From NCBI GenBank assembly GCA_002407865.1, contig DHPI01000068.1, forward strand, positions 1 through 14,979: a stretch of DNA of 14,979 nucleotides. The letters are read 5' to 3'. The notes under the pieces are model-generated. The model was not told the DNA's origin, searched no databases, and saw only the letters and a list, made by a program, of their open reading frames with translations. This DNA is from Spirochaetia bacterium UBA5368. Its GTDB lineage: Bacteria; Spirochaetota; UBA4802; UBA5368. Positions 7,100 through 14,979 of this stretch are shown piece by piece. A program made the position numbers and the translations under genes. Every line of letters starts with the position of its first letter. Positions within the stretch are counted from its first letter, which is position 1.

Positions 7100-7993
7100 C
7101 TATTTAAGGTGGTTGTTGAAGAACTTCATTATGAGAGGAGTAAGCGTTTTCCAGTACCGCCATGTGTGTGCGTAATAATATTCGCTTTCATGGTATTCGA
7201 ATACGTAACTGCCGGGTTTTTTTTTCTGCAGTTGTCGTAAACGGATGCTCATCAGACGTGATTGCTCAACTGGTATTTCAGTGTCCCTGATGGCATGCGC
7301 GAGAAAAATGGGCGTAGAATCGCACTTTGCCGCAAGCTCGATAACGTTATCGTTCTTTTCCCATCGCTCCTTGAAATCGTCGTAACGGCCGTAATGGGCG
7401 GTCAACAGCTTGCTCTCGGTAAGGGAAAGATTGTCATAATAGCCGGATATTCCCGCGGCGGCGCCGAAAATCTGCGGATATGTGGCCGCTATCAGCAGGG
7501 CGCCGCGGGCGCCTGTAGAAATACCGAGGACCCCGACAGAGGACCTGTCGCAGGCGAGCGCGTATGTTTTCCTGAGATACGGAATAAGTGTTTCATAAAT
7601 CCATTTGCCGCCAGGCGCAGCGCCCCATCGAATTGTTGTTTCGGGATAATACCGAGTTTCATAAATTGAATCCTTCAGGGTAACAAATACAAGAACGAAA
7701 GTATTGATTTCCGCCTGTTGAACTATATCGGTGTTTGCCGGCCAATCCCGCGCATCGGTTCTGTTGCCCGAGAGCAGCAACAGCGTCCGGATTTTTTCGC
7801 CTGTCGTGCAGCTCTTCGGTATATATATACGTATCGATGCCGGATTTTCCAATGCGCCTGCGGTTGGCTCAACAGCGACGTTTTCGATCCAGCGTGGCGT
7901 GACGTTCGCAGTTGTTGTTTTTATCGATCCAGTTTCGCATCCTGACGAGCACACGAACAGGAGACATGCCAGTATACCCGGTACGTGTTTCAT
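7100..7993 (-). CDS. Esterase-family alpha/beta hydrolase lipoprotein
   Basis: This 297-residue protein begins with a hydrophobic signal ending in CSSGC, which puts a probable lipidated Cys at residue 19. Ser at position -3 is unusual for enterobacterial lipoboxes but tolerated in spirochaetes. The mature part looks like the esterase D/feruloyl esterase family (PF00756). It has LLLLSGN in an early strand, the nucleophile elbow GISTG with Ser159, a likely acid Asp237 in AIRDTEIP, and His276 in the YAHTWRYW segment typical of the family. It would hydrolyse an ester at the cell surface or in the periplasm; the substrate is unknown. The start at 7993 has an ideal AGGAGG (7998-8003 on the opposite strand) 4 nt upstream. 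The activase gene follows 32 nt later on the same strand. Confidence 0.85.
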   Translation of the reverse strand: MKHVPGILACLLFVCSSGCETGSIKTTTANVTPRWIENVAVEPTAGALENPASIRIYIPKSCTTGEKIRTLLLLSGNRTDARDWPANTDIVQQAEINTFVLVFVTLKDSIYETRYYPETTIRWGAAPGGKWIYETLIPYLRKTYALACDRSSVGVLGISTGARGALLIAATYPQIFGAAAGISGYYDNLSLTESKLLTAHYGRYDDFKERWEKNDNVIELAAKCDSTPIFLAHAIRDTEIPVEQSRLMSIRLRQLQKKKPGSYVFEYHESEYYYAHTWRYWKTLTPLIMKFFNNHLK

Positions 7994-8209
7994 GAATCCT
8001 CCTTATTATGAGTACAGCAGTGCCGCGATATCGTTGATAAAGGCGGCCCGTAATGATCCTCGAGCCAGTGACTATACATGCACAGGGGCGATTCGTCAAC
8101 CGCATTATCGGGGGATGTGCGCCACGCGTTAATGCGACGGCGCTGAAAGCCACCCGCACGGGATTGTAAAATAGCGCCCCGTTGCGACAACCCAAGGTTG
8201 AAAAAAAAC

Positions 8210-8238
8210 TTGAAATTAATAGAGGTTTTTCGGATATT
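8210..8238 (+). promoter_or_regulatory. Probable promoter of the rimP-nusA-infB operon
   Basis: TTGAAA (8210-8215) and GATATT (8233-8238) are 17 nt apart. The -35 box matches at 5 of 6 positions and the -10 box at 4 of 6. An A-run at 8201-8208 lies directly upstream. Transcription would start near 8245 and leave a leader of about 100 nt. TATTGT at 8235-8240 is an alternative -10 with 19-nt spacing. Confidence 0.5.
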
Positions 8239-8245
8239 GTTCTTT

Positions 8246-8261
8246 GGAGAAGTAATTCTCC
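8246..8261 (+). promoter_or_regulatory. Leader hairpin with GTAA tetraloop
   Basis: GGAGAA (8246-8251) and TTCTCC (8256-8261) pair perfectly around a GTAA loop, a GNRA-type tetraloop. It sits at the predicted 5' end of the rimP leader and is followed by a pyrimidine-rich stretch. It may stabilise the 5' end or form the first part of an attenuator. Confidence 0.5.
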
Positions 8262-8292
8262 CTTTTCCTTGATGTTGGCCTGCATGTTAAGG

Positions 8293-8320
8293 AGAGAGTG
8301 GTTAAACCACTCTCTTTTTT
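8293..8320 (+). terminator. Intrinsic terminator or attenuator just upstream of rimP
   Basis: The arms 8293-8303 and 8305-8315 are perfect reverse complements over 11 nt (core GAGAGTGG / CCACTCTC). The 3' arm leads directly into a T-run at 8315-8320. Read on the other strand, the hairpin has no T-run, so it works in the + direction. It ends 22 nt before the rimP start. The nearest + strand gene upstream ends at 6296, so the terminator most likely acts on transcripts begun at the leader promoter. An alternative pairing of 8263-8270 with 8289-8296 (8 contiguous pairs, two G-U) would break the 5' arm. Confidence 0.85.
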
Positions 8321-8342
8321 CAATATACACAACGGTTCAGTG

Positions 8343-8801
8343 ATGAGCAATCCGGTGGTAAAGGAAAGAATAATCCAGATGGCGAACGAGGTGGCGGCTG
8401 AGTTGGGATACATGATCTATAATGCCGCCGTTCTGGTGAAGGGCGAGAATTCGAAGGTCGTGGTAAAACTTGACCATATAAAGGGGATTTCCCTCAATGA
8501 TTGCGAGGCATTCAGCAAAATGTTTTCTACGAGGCTTGATGATGCGCACATGCTGCCGAATTATGCGCTTGAAGTCTCTTCTCCTGGAATCAAACGGCAG
8601 CTTCGGAATGCTGAAGAATATGCGCGATTCAAGGGTTCACCCGCCAAGATTATATATACAGGAGAAGACGGGCAGTTGGCGGTAAAGGGATATATCGGGC
8701 ATGTCGGGGATTCGGAGCTTGTTCTTGAAACGGGCGGCGGCGAGATGCGTATCGAGTTTGGCAAAATAAAAAGCGCTAATATTGAGCTTGATGTAAAGTG
8801 A
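8343..8801 (+). CDS. rimP: Ribosome maturation factor RimP
   Basis: This 152-residue protein assists 30S subunit maturation in the cytoplasm. The family motif EVSSPGIKRQL, at the junction of the alpha/beta N-terminal domain and the Sm-like C-terminal domain, is clear. The N-terminal segment ELGYMIYNAAVLVKGEN and the CEAFSKMFSTRLDD helix also fit. The length is typical. The ATG at 8343 matches the usual N-terminus, but no good Shine-Dalgarno sequence precedes it. A GTG at 8340 is in frame and adjacent, and an upstream GTG at 8298 lies inside the terminator and is unlikely. It is the first gene of the rimP-nusA-infB cluster and lies directly after the attenuator-like hairpin, so its expression probably depends on read-through. 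Confidence 0.93.
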   Translation: MSNPVVKERIIQMANEVAAELGYMIYNAAVLVKGENSKVVVKLDHIKGISLNDCEAFSKMFSTRLDDAHMLPNYALEVSSPGIKRQLRNAEEYARFKGSPAKIIYTGEDGQLAVKGYIGHVGDSELVLETGGGEMRIEFGKIKSANIELDVK

Positions 8802-8834
8802 CTATATAAATACTAATGTGGTAAAGGTTATGCT

Positions 8835-10253
8835 ATGAGCAGTAATTTTTTTGAGGCATTGCACCAAATTGCGACCGAGAAGGGTATTACGCGGGAGACG
8901 ATTGAAGAAATCGTCGAATCCGCCATGGTTTCCGCATATAAAAAACAATATGGAACAACTAACAATGTTCGGGTAGTGTTCGACAGGGACAAAAACAGCA
9001 TTAAGGTCGTGTCTCGCAAGATGGTGGTTAACCAGCCACGTGACAAGGCGGAAGAGGTTGCCATCAACGAGGCGCGGCTTGTAAATCCGGACATACGGCT
9101 GGGCGATGATGTTGACGTTGAGGAAAATCCTCTTGAATCATTCGGGAGAATCGCCGCGCAGACCGCGAAGCAGGTAATTATTCAGAAGCTGAAGGAAGCT
9201 GAAAAGAATATAGTCTACAATGAATTCAAGGACAAGGAGGGCGACCTCATAAACGGCTATCTCCAGAGAAAAACGAAAGACGCTATCTTTGTCGATCTCG
9301 GGAAAACCGAAGGCATTCTGCCCGCCCGGGAACAGTCGCCGCTTGAACATTTCAAAACGGGGGAAAGAATCAAGGCGCTGGTGCTCGCGGTGCAGAAAAA
9401 CGCCAAAGGCCCGGGTGTCGTGCTCTCGCGGGTCAATTCGAAATTCGTTCAGAAGCTTTTTGAGATGGAAATACCGGAAATTTACGATGGCGTGGTGAGG
9501 ATAGTGAACATCGTACGCGAGCCGGGGTTGCGAACCAAAGTGGCGGTTGTCAGCGAGCGTGATGACGTTGACAGTGTCGGCGCTTGCGTCGGGATGAAGG
9601 GCATACGCATTCAATCGATTGTGCGCGAACTCGAGGGCGAAAAGATCGATGTTGTCGAGTATGTTGAAGATAAAAGGATAATGACGGCAAATGCGCTGAC
9701 GCCTGCGAGGGTAAAGGAGGTTATCGAGACACGCGGCGGCGGCGTGATTGCCGTTGTCGAAAAGGAGCAGTACAAACTTGCGATTGGAAAGACCGGCCAT
9801 AACGCGCGTCTCGCGACGCGGTTGTGCGGGTTTGATATCGACATAAAGACGGAGGAGCAGTACAGGGAGTTTCTCAGTTCCAGCGAGTCGCGCGCAATGG
9901 TGGAACAGCTCTTTGCGCAGCGTGATGTCGAAGAAACCCCGCTTGAGGAGCTTCCCGGGCTTGAGCCCCGCGTTATAAAGCTGCTTGAGGCAGGAGGTAT
10001 TTTCTCCGTTGAAGACCTGGTCGAAAACTCTATTGAGGATTTAACGAAGATTGATGGCATCGGCGAAAAGACCGCGAAGAAGATTATGGATATTCTCGCC
10101 GAATCGATAGATTTTGAGGATGAATATGAAGAGGAAGAAACCGGGGGAAGCGATAGGGAGTCGGGTGCGGAAACGAGCGCGGACGATGCGGCGGGTTCTG
10201 ACGATGATGGGACACCCGAAAGCGAAAATAATCCGGATTCTTCGGAGCAATAA
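8835..10253 (+). CDS. nusA: Transcription termination/antitermination factor NusA
   Basis: This 472-residue protein binds RNA polymerase and nascent RNA and modulates pausing, termination and antitermination. Residues 1 to about 130 are the RNA-polymerase-binding N-terminal domain. An S1 domain covers about 136-200 (VDLGKTEGILP at 153-163). KH1 carries GACVGMKGIRIQ (249-260) and KH2 carries GKTGHNARLA (318-327). A helix-hairpin-helix-type segment (about 370-425, LTKIDGIGEKTAKKI) follows, then a strongly acidic, disordered tail (about 426-472) rich in Glu, Asp and Ser. The tail is longer and more acidic than in minimal NusA proteins such as those of Bacillus. The ATG at 8835 follows the rimP stop by 33 nt and has AAAGG upstream. 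NusA could feed back on the terminator in front of rimP, which is inferred. Confidence 0.97.
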   Translation: MSSNFFEALHQIATEKGITRETIEEIVESAMVSAYKKQYGTTNNVRVVFDRDKNSIKVVSRKMVVNQPRDKAEEVAINEARLVNPDIRLGDDVDVEENPLESFGRIAAQTAKQVIIQKLKEAEKNIVYNEFKDKEGDLINGYLQRKTKDAIFVDLGKTEGILPAREQSPLEHFKTGERIKALVLAVQKNAKGPGVVLSRVNSKFVQKLFEMEIPEIYDGVVRIVNIVREPGLRTKVAVVSERDDVDSVGACVGMKGIRIQSIVRELEGEKIDVVEYVEDKRIMTANALTPARVKEVIETRGGGVIAVVEKEQYKLAIGKTGHNARLATRLCGFDIDIKTEEQYREFLSSSESRAMVEQLFAQRDVEETPLEELPGLEPRVIKLLEAGGIFSVEDLVENSIEDLTKIDGIGEKTAKKIMDILAESIDFEDEYEEEETGGSDRESGAETSADDAAGSDDDGTPESENNPDSSEQ

Positions 10254-10327
10254 ATGCGCATGATGGGGAATGTTCGCGGCTCCGTTCTGCGTCATGAAAA
10301 TTTAAAGTGTTCAACGTAAGGATATAA

Positions 10328-12955
10328 ATGAAAGCAATTGATATCGCCACTCAAAACCATGTGACAGAAGAGGATGTAAGCGCCATTTGCAAGGATCTCG
10401 GTATCGTCTGTGAAAGCATGGATACGGAGCTCAATGAAAAGGATGTTTTTCTCATTCAGAAAAAGATCGAGGTCATAAAAGAGCAGCGGGCAAAGGCGAC
10501 ACGCGAGCTTCTGGAAAAGAAGAAGGAACGGAGTGAGCGTAAGGGCGCAAAAATCAGGCTGAAGCGGAAGGTAAATGTTACACCCGAGCTGATGAAGGAT
10601 ATACAGGAAAAAGAAGAAACGGCGCCTGAAGAAACGACGATCGAGCGGCCCGTTGAAGCCAGTACCGGCAGTGTACCGGAGGCGAAGCATGGTGGGGCGG
10701 CAGGTGAAAGGCCTGCACGTGCTCAGGTGAGGGAGAAACCGGCGCCGCGTACGGATAGCAGGGAAAGACCGAGGAACCAGGAACGACCGCATCCACAGGC
10801 CGGACAGCCCCGCACAGATGCTCAGCGTTCTGCACGGACTGATCGTCCCGGGCAGGGACAGCGGCAAGGAAAGCCCGGTCAGTTTCAGCACAGGGAGAGG
10901 CCCGGCGGTGCGCGGCCAGATTCCCGGCAGCGGGATTCACGGCCTTTTGCGGAAAGAAAGGCCGAGGGCGGCGCCGCTCAGGCGCGGAGTGCGGCTGCTG
11001 AGGAGAAAAAGGATTCCGCGATTATTCCGACAAAAGAAAGTCTGGCAAAGCGAAAAAAGGCAAAGGAAAAAGACAAGGAAAGGGACAACAAGAAAAAGCT
11101 TTTCAAGGAAAAAGCGGAAAGAAGCGAAAAAAATATGTTCCTCCGTCGGAAAAAAAGCGCGGGCGGAGAGGTTGCCGTTGAGAGTGTCTCTGTAACGCCG
11201 AAATATATTGAAATAACCGAAAGCATTTCCGTGGGCGATCTCGCCAAAAAGCTGAACATAAAGGCTAGTGAAGTCATTTCCAAGCTGATGAAAATCGGTA
11301 TGCTGGCGACAATCAACCAGGTTCTCGATTCGGACACGACGGAAATTCTTGCGGCCGAATATGGCACCGAGGTAAAGGTTGTATCTCTTTTTGAAGAAAC
11401 TGTCATCAGACAGGAAGAAGAAGACAAACCGGAAGACCGGATCAAGAGACCGCCGATTGTTACCGTAATGGGACATGTCGATCACGGTAAAACGAAACTT
11501 CTCGACGCGATCCGCCAGACGCATGTTGTGGAAGGTGAATTTGGGGGGATAACCCAGCATATAGGCGCGTATATGGTGAAAGTCGGCGAAGAGTTTGTCA
11601 CCTTTCTCGATACGCCGGGACATGAAGCGTTTACGACAATGCGGGCGCGCGGCGCGGGAGTGACCGATATCGTTGTTCTCGTTGTTGCCGCCAACGACGG
11701 CGTGATGCCGCAGACGGTGGAGGCGATAAACCACGCGAAAGCGGCGAATGTGCCGATAATTGTCGCGATAAATAAAATAGACATCCCGGATACAAATATC
11801 CAGAGAATTAAACAGGATCTCTCCAATTACGACCTTGTTCCCGAGGAGTGGGGGGGAACGACTCTTTACGCAGAGGTAAGCGCGAAACAAAAACTCCATA
11901 TTGCAGAACTGCTCGAATTGATCCTCATTCAGGCGGAAATGCTCGATTTGAAGGCGAATTCGAAACTGTTTGCCCGCGGGACGGTCATTGAATCGCGCAT
12001 CGATCCGGGACGCGGTCCTGTCGCAACGATACTTGTGCAGAATGGTTCGCTCCGCGTGGGCGATCCGTTCGTGGTGGGGATTTATTCTGGTAAGGTGCGC
12101 GCGATGTTCAACGACCAGGGCGCCATGACCGAGGAGGCGACGCCATCCATGCCGGTCGAGGTGCTTGGGCTGTCGGGAGTGCCGTCGGCGGGCGATCCAT
12201 TCCAGGTCGTTGAAACAGAGAAGTATTCAAAACAGATATCGCAAAAGAGGCTCGATCTGCGAAGGCTTGAGGCCGCCAAGAAGGTACGAAAAGTAACGCT
12301 CGAAGATCTTAACGACATGATCCGCGACGGCGAGGTTCAGGAGCTGTGCGTCATAATCAAGGCAGATGTCGATGGTTCGGTGCAGGCGCTGAAGGAGTCG
12401 CTCGAAAAGCTTTCCACGGGAGAGGTTCGCGTCAAGGTGATACATGCGGGCACCGGCGGTATAAACGAATCGGATGTCATGCTGGCTTCGGCGTCAAATG
12501 CGATAATTATCGGGTATCATGTGCGTCCTACCGCCCGTGTTGCCGATCTTGCGCTGAAAGAGAAGGTTTCTATAAAATTCTTTAATATCATTTTCGAGGT
12601 GACAAGCTCCATCAAGGCCGCGATGGAAGGGATGCTTGCGCCGGAAATAAAAGAAGAGGTTGTCGGCACCGGCGAAATACGGCAGATATTCAAAATATCC
12701 AAGATTGGCACAATTGCGGGCGCCATTGTGTTAACGGGCAAGGTGCAGCGAAAGAACAATATTCGTATCATACGGGACGGGGTTGTTGTGTTTGATGGAG
12801 GCTTAAAGTCCCTGAAGCGCTTCAAGGATGACGTGGCGGAGGTGGAGAGCGGTCAGGAGTGTGGATTTTCCGCTGATGGATTCAACGACATCAAAGACGG
12901 CGACGCCTTCGAAGCGTATAAGACTATTGAAATCACCAAGACGCTTGACAGTTAG
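10328..12955 (+). CDS. infB: Translation initiation factor IF-2
   Basis: This 875-residue GTPase delivers initiator fMet-tRNA to the 30S subunit and promotes subunit joining. An IF2_N-like segment is at 1-50. A long charged linker follows, Lys/Glu-rich at 50-110 and 225-275 and Arg/Pro/Gln-rich at about 128-222. A second IF2_N domain lies at about 294-345 ([20 protein letters not shown]). The G domain has GHVDHGKT (382-389), DTPGH (428-432), NKID (482-485) and SAK (518-520). Domain II begins near 545, and domains III and IV run to the C-terminus. All GTPase motifs are intact. The start has AAGGA 6 nt upstream. The 74-nt gap from nusA holds no ylxR or L7Ae-type gene, unlike many Gram-positive operons. 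Confidence 0.98.
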   Translation: MKAIDIATQNHVTEEDVSAICKDLGIVCESMDTELNEKDVFLIQKKIEVIKEQRAKATRELLEKKKERSERKGAKIRLKRKVNVTPELMKDIQEKEETAPEETTIERPVEASTGSVPEAKHGGAAGERPARAQVREKPAPRTDSRERPRNQERPHPQAGQPRTDAQRSARTDRPGQGQRQGKPGQFQHRERPGGARPDSRQRDSRPFAERKAEGGAAQARSAAAEEKKDSAIIPTKESLAKRKKAKEKDKERDNKKKLFKEKAERSEKNMFLRRKKSAGGEVAVESVSVTPKYIEITESISVGDLAKKLNIKASEVISKLMKIGMLATINQVLDSDTTEILAAEYGTEVKVVSLFEETVIRQEEEDKPEDRIKRPPIVTVMGHVDHGKTKLLDAIRQTHVVEGEFGGITQHIGAYMVKVGEEFVTFLDTPGHEAFTTMRARGAGVTDIVVLVVAANDGVMPQTVEAINHAKAANVPIIVAINKIDIPDTNIQRIKQDLSNYDLVPEEWGGTTLYAEVSAKQKLHIAELLELILIQAEMLDLKANSKLFARGTVIESRIDPGRGPVATILVQNGSLRVGDPFVVGIYSGKVRAMFNDQGAMTEEATPSMPVEVLGLSGVPSAGDPFQVVETEKYSKQISQKRLDLRRLEAAKKVRKVTLEDLNDMIRDGEVQELCVIIKADVDGSVQALKESLEKLSTGEVRVKVIHAGTGGINESDVMLASASNAIIIGYHVRPTARVADLALKEKVSIKFFNIIFEVTSSIKAAMEGMLAPEIKEEVVGTGEIRQIFKISKIGTIAGAIVLTGKVQRKNNIRIIRDGVVVFDGGLKSLKRFKDDVAEVESGQECGFSADGFNDIKDGDAFEAYKTIEITKTLDS

Positions 12956-12966
12956 GCGCTACACAT

Positions 12967-13362
12967 ATGGCATCGTATAGAAGAGAGCGGTTAGAAGAGC
13001 TGATCAAAAGGATAGTGGCCGATACGCTGCTTACCGAAGTAAAGGATCCGAGGATAGGATTCGTTACGGTGATCCGGGTCAAGCTCAGCAGGGATTATTC
13101 GGTTGCGGATGTTTTCGTGTCGGTGCTTGGCGGCGACAAGGACAAAAAGATGACGATACATGGGCTGGAGTCGGCGAAACTGTATATCCAGCGCATTATC
13201 GGAAAGGAGATTCGCCTGAGAATTACTCCCCACCTGAAATTCCACCTCGATACCTCCATTGAAGAAGGAGTCGCAATGGTGAATAAGATCGAGAATTTAA
13301 GCAAGGGGAAGCCGGAGCGTGAGGGTCCCGATGATAACGGAGATCCCGCGGATGGAGAATGA
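12967..13362 (+). CDS. rbfA: Ribosome-binding factor RbfA
   Basis: This 131-residue KH-fold protein binds the immature 30S subunit and aids 16S rRNA 5'-end processing. The family segments DPRIGFVTV (26-34), LSRDYSVADVFVSVLG (39-54), and RITPHLKFHLDTSIEEG toward the C-terminus are all present. The last about 20 residues are hydrophilic and acidic. It starts 11 nt after the infB stop with no strong Shine-Dalgarno sequence, so coupling is likely. Its TGA stop is in the same reading frame as truB. Confidence 0.96.
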   Translation: MASYRRERLEELIKRIVADTLLTEVKDPRIGFVTVIRVKLSRDYSVADVFVSVLGGDKDKKMTIHGLESAKLYIQRIIGKEIRLRITPHLKFHLDTSIEEGVAMVNKIENLSKGKPEREGPDDNGDPADGE

Positions 13363-13380
13363 AATATTCGGCGCACGAGT

Positions 13381-14301
13381 GTGGAGAAAAGAAGTTTTTC
13401 TGATAGAGTAATATTGTTTGATAAGGCGGCCGGCATAACGTCGTACGCCGCGATAGAGGAGGCAGGGCGGGCCCTGGGGGTCAAGAAAATCGGCCATTCC
13501 GGGACTCTTGACAAGGCCGCATCGGGGTTGCTTGTCATATGTACGGGAAAAGCGACAAAGTTGACCAGGTTTTTCCTTGAGAGCGACAAGCGTTATCTTG
13601 GAGTGATAAAGCTTGGGGTGGTTACCGATACGGGCGATGTTGAAGGATCTGTCGTAGAAACACGGAGCACCGAAGGTGTTACTCACGAAATGATATCGGG
13701 TATTGTGCAAAAGTTTTCCGGCAGTATAGAGCAGACGCCGCCGCGATATTCCGCATTGAAGATACAGGGGAAACGGGCCTCCGATCTCGCGAGGAGAGGG
13801 ATGGATGTTCCGCTTGAAAAGCGGCGGGGGGAGATAAAAAAACTGGATATTACCGGCGTAGATCTTGCCGCAATGACGATTTCCATGGATGTTCACTGTT
13901 CAAAGGGCACGTATATACGGTCGCTTGCGGCGGATATCGGCGATTATCTGAATACCGGGGCGCATCTTCTGGGCTTGCGACGGATTCGATCGGGTGATTT
14001 TTCAGTCGATGATGCGGTCACGATTGAAGAAATTCGGGAGTGCGCACGTGGCGGAAGGGTGTCGAAAAATTTTGTTCTCGATCCGGTGGACGCACTTTCG
14101 TCGTTTGGGCGTGTCATGGTGAAGGATGATGCCCTGAAAAAAGCTGCAAATGGTGCGCAATTTAAACAAAGTGATATAATGAGTATGGAGCTGAAACCCG
14201 GCAAGCCCAGTGTTATTACGGATGGGAGAAAAAATATTATTGCCATCGCCGATATTGACGGCGATAATTGGTCGATTGACTATCTCAATGTGTTTGTCTG
14301 A
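13381..14301 (+). CDS. truB: tRNA pseudouridine(55) synthase TruB
   Basis: This 306-residue enzyme converts U55 of the tRNA T-loop to pseudouridine. The catalytic Asp44 lies in [14 protein letters not shown] (38-51). [17 protein letters not shown], the [16 protein letters not shown] region and [12 protein letters not shown] are further family signatures. A short PUA-like C-terminal domain (about 245-306) ends in a hydrophobic strand. The GTG at 13381 is the first start codon in frame after the rbfA stop, and the sequence directly after it already matches TruB ([12 protein letters not shown]). No clear ribosome-binding site precedes it. No ribF follows, unlike many bacteria where truB and ribF adjoin; rpsO comes next. 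Confidence 0.96.
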   Translation: MEKRSFSDRVILFDKAAGITSYAAIEEAGRALGVKKIGHSGTLDKAASGLLVICTGKATKLTRFFLESDKRYLGVIKLGVVTDTGDVEGSVVETRSTEGVTHEMISGIVQKFSGSIEQTPPRYSALKIQGKRASDLARRGMDVPLEKRRGEIKKLDITGVDLAAMTISMDVHCSKGTYIRSLAADIGDYLNTGAHLLGLRRIRSGDFSVDDAVTIEEIRECARGGRVSKNFVLDPVDALSSFGRVMVKDDALKKAANGAQFKQSDIMSMELKPGKPSVITDGRKNIIAIADIDGDNWSIDYLNVFV

Positions 14302-14305
14302 AAAG

Positions 14306-14332
14306 TTGAAAAAACACACGAGTGAATATAGT
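14306..14332 (+). promoter_or_regulatory. Possible internal promoter for rpsO
   Basis: TTGAAA (14306-14311) and TATAGT (14327-14332) each match the consensus at 5 of 6 positions, but the spacer is only 15 nt. The position, in the AT-rich 67-nt gap between truB and rpsO, fits the separate rpsO promoter known in E. coli. Confidence 0.4.
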
Positions 14333-14368
14333 ACTTTATTAAATTATGCAGGAGGATTCAAATACATT

Positions 14369-14626
14369 ATGCGTTCGAAAAATGAAATTATCGGCCAGTA
14401 TAAAAGGCACGAGAAGGATACTGGCTCTCCGGATGTGCAGATTGCCCTGCTGACAGAGCGGATAAATCATCTTACGGAGCACTTCAAGGTGCACAAGAAG
14501 GATTTTCATTCGAGAAGGGGATTGCTGAAAATGGTCGGCCAGCGCAGGCGTCTTCTGGATTATCTTAAAAAGACAGATCTTCAGAAGTACAGAAGCCTTA
14601 TTGAATCCCTCGGTCTCAGGCGCTAA
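14369..14626 (+). CDS. rpsO: 30S ribosomal protein S15
   Basis: This 85-residue protein binds the three-way junction of the 16S rRNA central domain. The typical four-helix sequence is complete, with [36 protein letters not shown] and [21 protein letters not shown]. Length and C-terminus are standard. An ideal AGGAGG (14350-14355) precedes the ATG by 13 nt, which is longer than usual. S15 represses its own translation in several bacteria by binding the leader, so this long spacing may reflect a structured start region (inference). pnp follows 72 nt downstream, the classic rpsO-pnp order. Confidence 0.97.
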   Translation: MRSKNEIIGQYKRHEKDTGSPDVQIALLTERINHLTEHFKVHKKDFHSRRGLLKMVGQRRRLLDYLKKTDLQKYRSLIESLGLRR

Positions 14627-14698
14627 TCCTGGGGCGCACCGCTTTCGGTCAACGTGGTAACCGTTAATGCCGGGCAAAAAATTTTAAGAGGTTAAATA

Positions 14699-14979
14699 AT
14701 GAGTGTTGATGTGAGTGTTGAAATAGGCCGCGGTAGAATCGGCTTTAATACCGGATACCTGGCCAAGCAGGCTGACGGCGCGGTTGCTGTTTCCTGTGGA
14801 GAATCGATAGTGTTTGCTACGGCGGTAGTGTCACGGGACGTCACCGAGGGACAGGATTTTTTTCCCCTGACTGTCGATTATCGGGAGAAATTCTATTCGG
14901 CGGGAAAAATTCCGGGCGGCTATATCAAGCGTGAGGGAAGACCCAGCGACAGGGAGATTTTGACAAGCCGGCTTACCGA
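14699..14979 (+). CDS. pnp: Polyribonucleotide nucleotidyltransferase (PNPase), N-terminal part
   Basis: Only the first 93 codons are in the window; the gene runs off the right edge. The translation starts [12 protein letters not shown] and contains [34 protein letters not shown] and [16 protein letters not shown]. These are the highly conserved start of the first RNase PH domain. PNPase degrades RNA 3' to 5' by phosphorolysis. The ATG is preceded by AGAGG with about 7-nt spacing. Confidence 0.95.
   Translation, partial: MSVDVSVEIGRGRIGFNTGYLAKQADGAVAVSCGESIVFATAVVSRDVTEGQDFFPLTVDYREKFYSAGKIPGGYIKREGRPSDREILTSRLT

Larger units (their letters stand above)
7994..8342. other. Divergent intergenic region between esterase gene and rimP
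   Basis: These 349 nt contain no convincing gene. The left end holds the ribosome-binding site of the esterase gene. From about 8010 to 8195 I see no tRNA, riboswitch or coding signal. The right third holds a promoter candidate, a small GTAA-loop hairpin and a strong terminator, all oriented toward rimP and listed separately. Confidence 0.7.

Noticed and set aside
7990..8190. 66-codon minus-strand frame whose stop overlaps the esterase start (ATGA)
   Set aside because: The overlap is suggestive, but the TTG start has no ribosome-binding site and the product shows no domain, signal or bias of a real protein.
8010..8200. Possible tRNA, SRP RNA or riboswitch before the nusA operon
   Set aside because: Some bacteria carry a tRNA here, but no T-loop sequence, cloverleaf or SRP core motif was found.
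11110..11140. Internal IF2 start (Met270), as for the short IF2 forms of E. coli
   Set aside because: The upstream sequence is purine-rich by amino-acid composition and has no clear Shine-Dalgarno sequence.
10937..11899. Long open frame (320 codons) antisense to infB
   Set aside because: It lies opposite the conserved IF2 G domain and its composition is that of a reverse-complement shadow.
14627..14698. Possible hairpin or RNase III site between rpsO and pnp
   Set aside because: Only short 3-4 bp complementarities around GGTAACC were found, with no stable stem or T-run.

Overview
This window is an ordinary-looking bacterial chromosome segment of intermediate GC. It has no mobile element, CRISPR array, tRNA or rRNA that I can see. 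I infer a spirochaete or a close relative with moderate confidence. The reasons are a DUF4398-like/LysM lipoprotein, relaxed lipoboxes, a class II (GlpX) rather than class I fructose-bisphosphatase, and a compact rimP-nusA-infB-rbfA-truB-rpsO-pnp cluster. No 16S gene or database comparison was available, so the phylum is a guess.

Left part (1-2708): a good sigma-70-type promoter precedes a secreted lipoprotein with about four helical DUF4398-like repeats, a LysM peptidoglycan-binding domain and a charged tail. The next gene overlaps it by about 56 nt. It encodes an exported protein of unknown function that may be a beta-propeller.

Middle part (2829-6296, + strand): a GlpX homologue that appears to have lost key metal ligands, a small-type transaldolase, a class I/II aminotransferase with a TTG start, and a Rae1/YacP-like NYN-domain protein. 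The first two belong to sugar-phosphate metabolism. The NYN protein is probably an RNase acting at the ribosome.

Minus-strand island (6300-7993): an esterase-like lipoprotein followed by a 2-hydroxyacyl-CoA dehydratase activase that carries both Fe-S cysteines but has no dehydratase beside it. It meets the NYN gene tail to tail with only 3 nt between.

Right part (8343 to the end, + strand): the translation and transcription cluster. It is preceded by a 349-nt intergenic region with a likely promoter and a strong intrinsic terminator placed just before rimP. No + strand gene lies upstream of that terminator for about 2 kb, so it is best read as a leader attenuator or the 3' end of a small RNA. 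RimP, RbfA and TruB mature rRNA or tRNA, NusA and IF2 act in transcription and translation initiation, and S15 and PNPase (cut by the window edge) end the series.

The two observations I consider most worth checking are the GlpX homologue with a degraded metal site and the terminator-bearing leader of the rimP operon.
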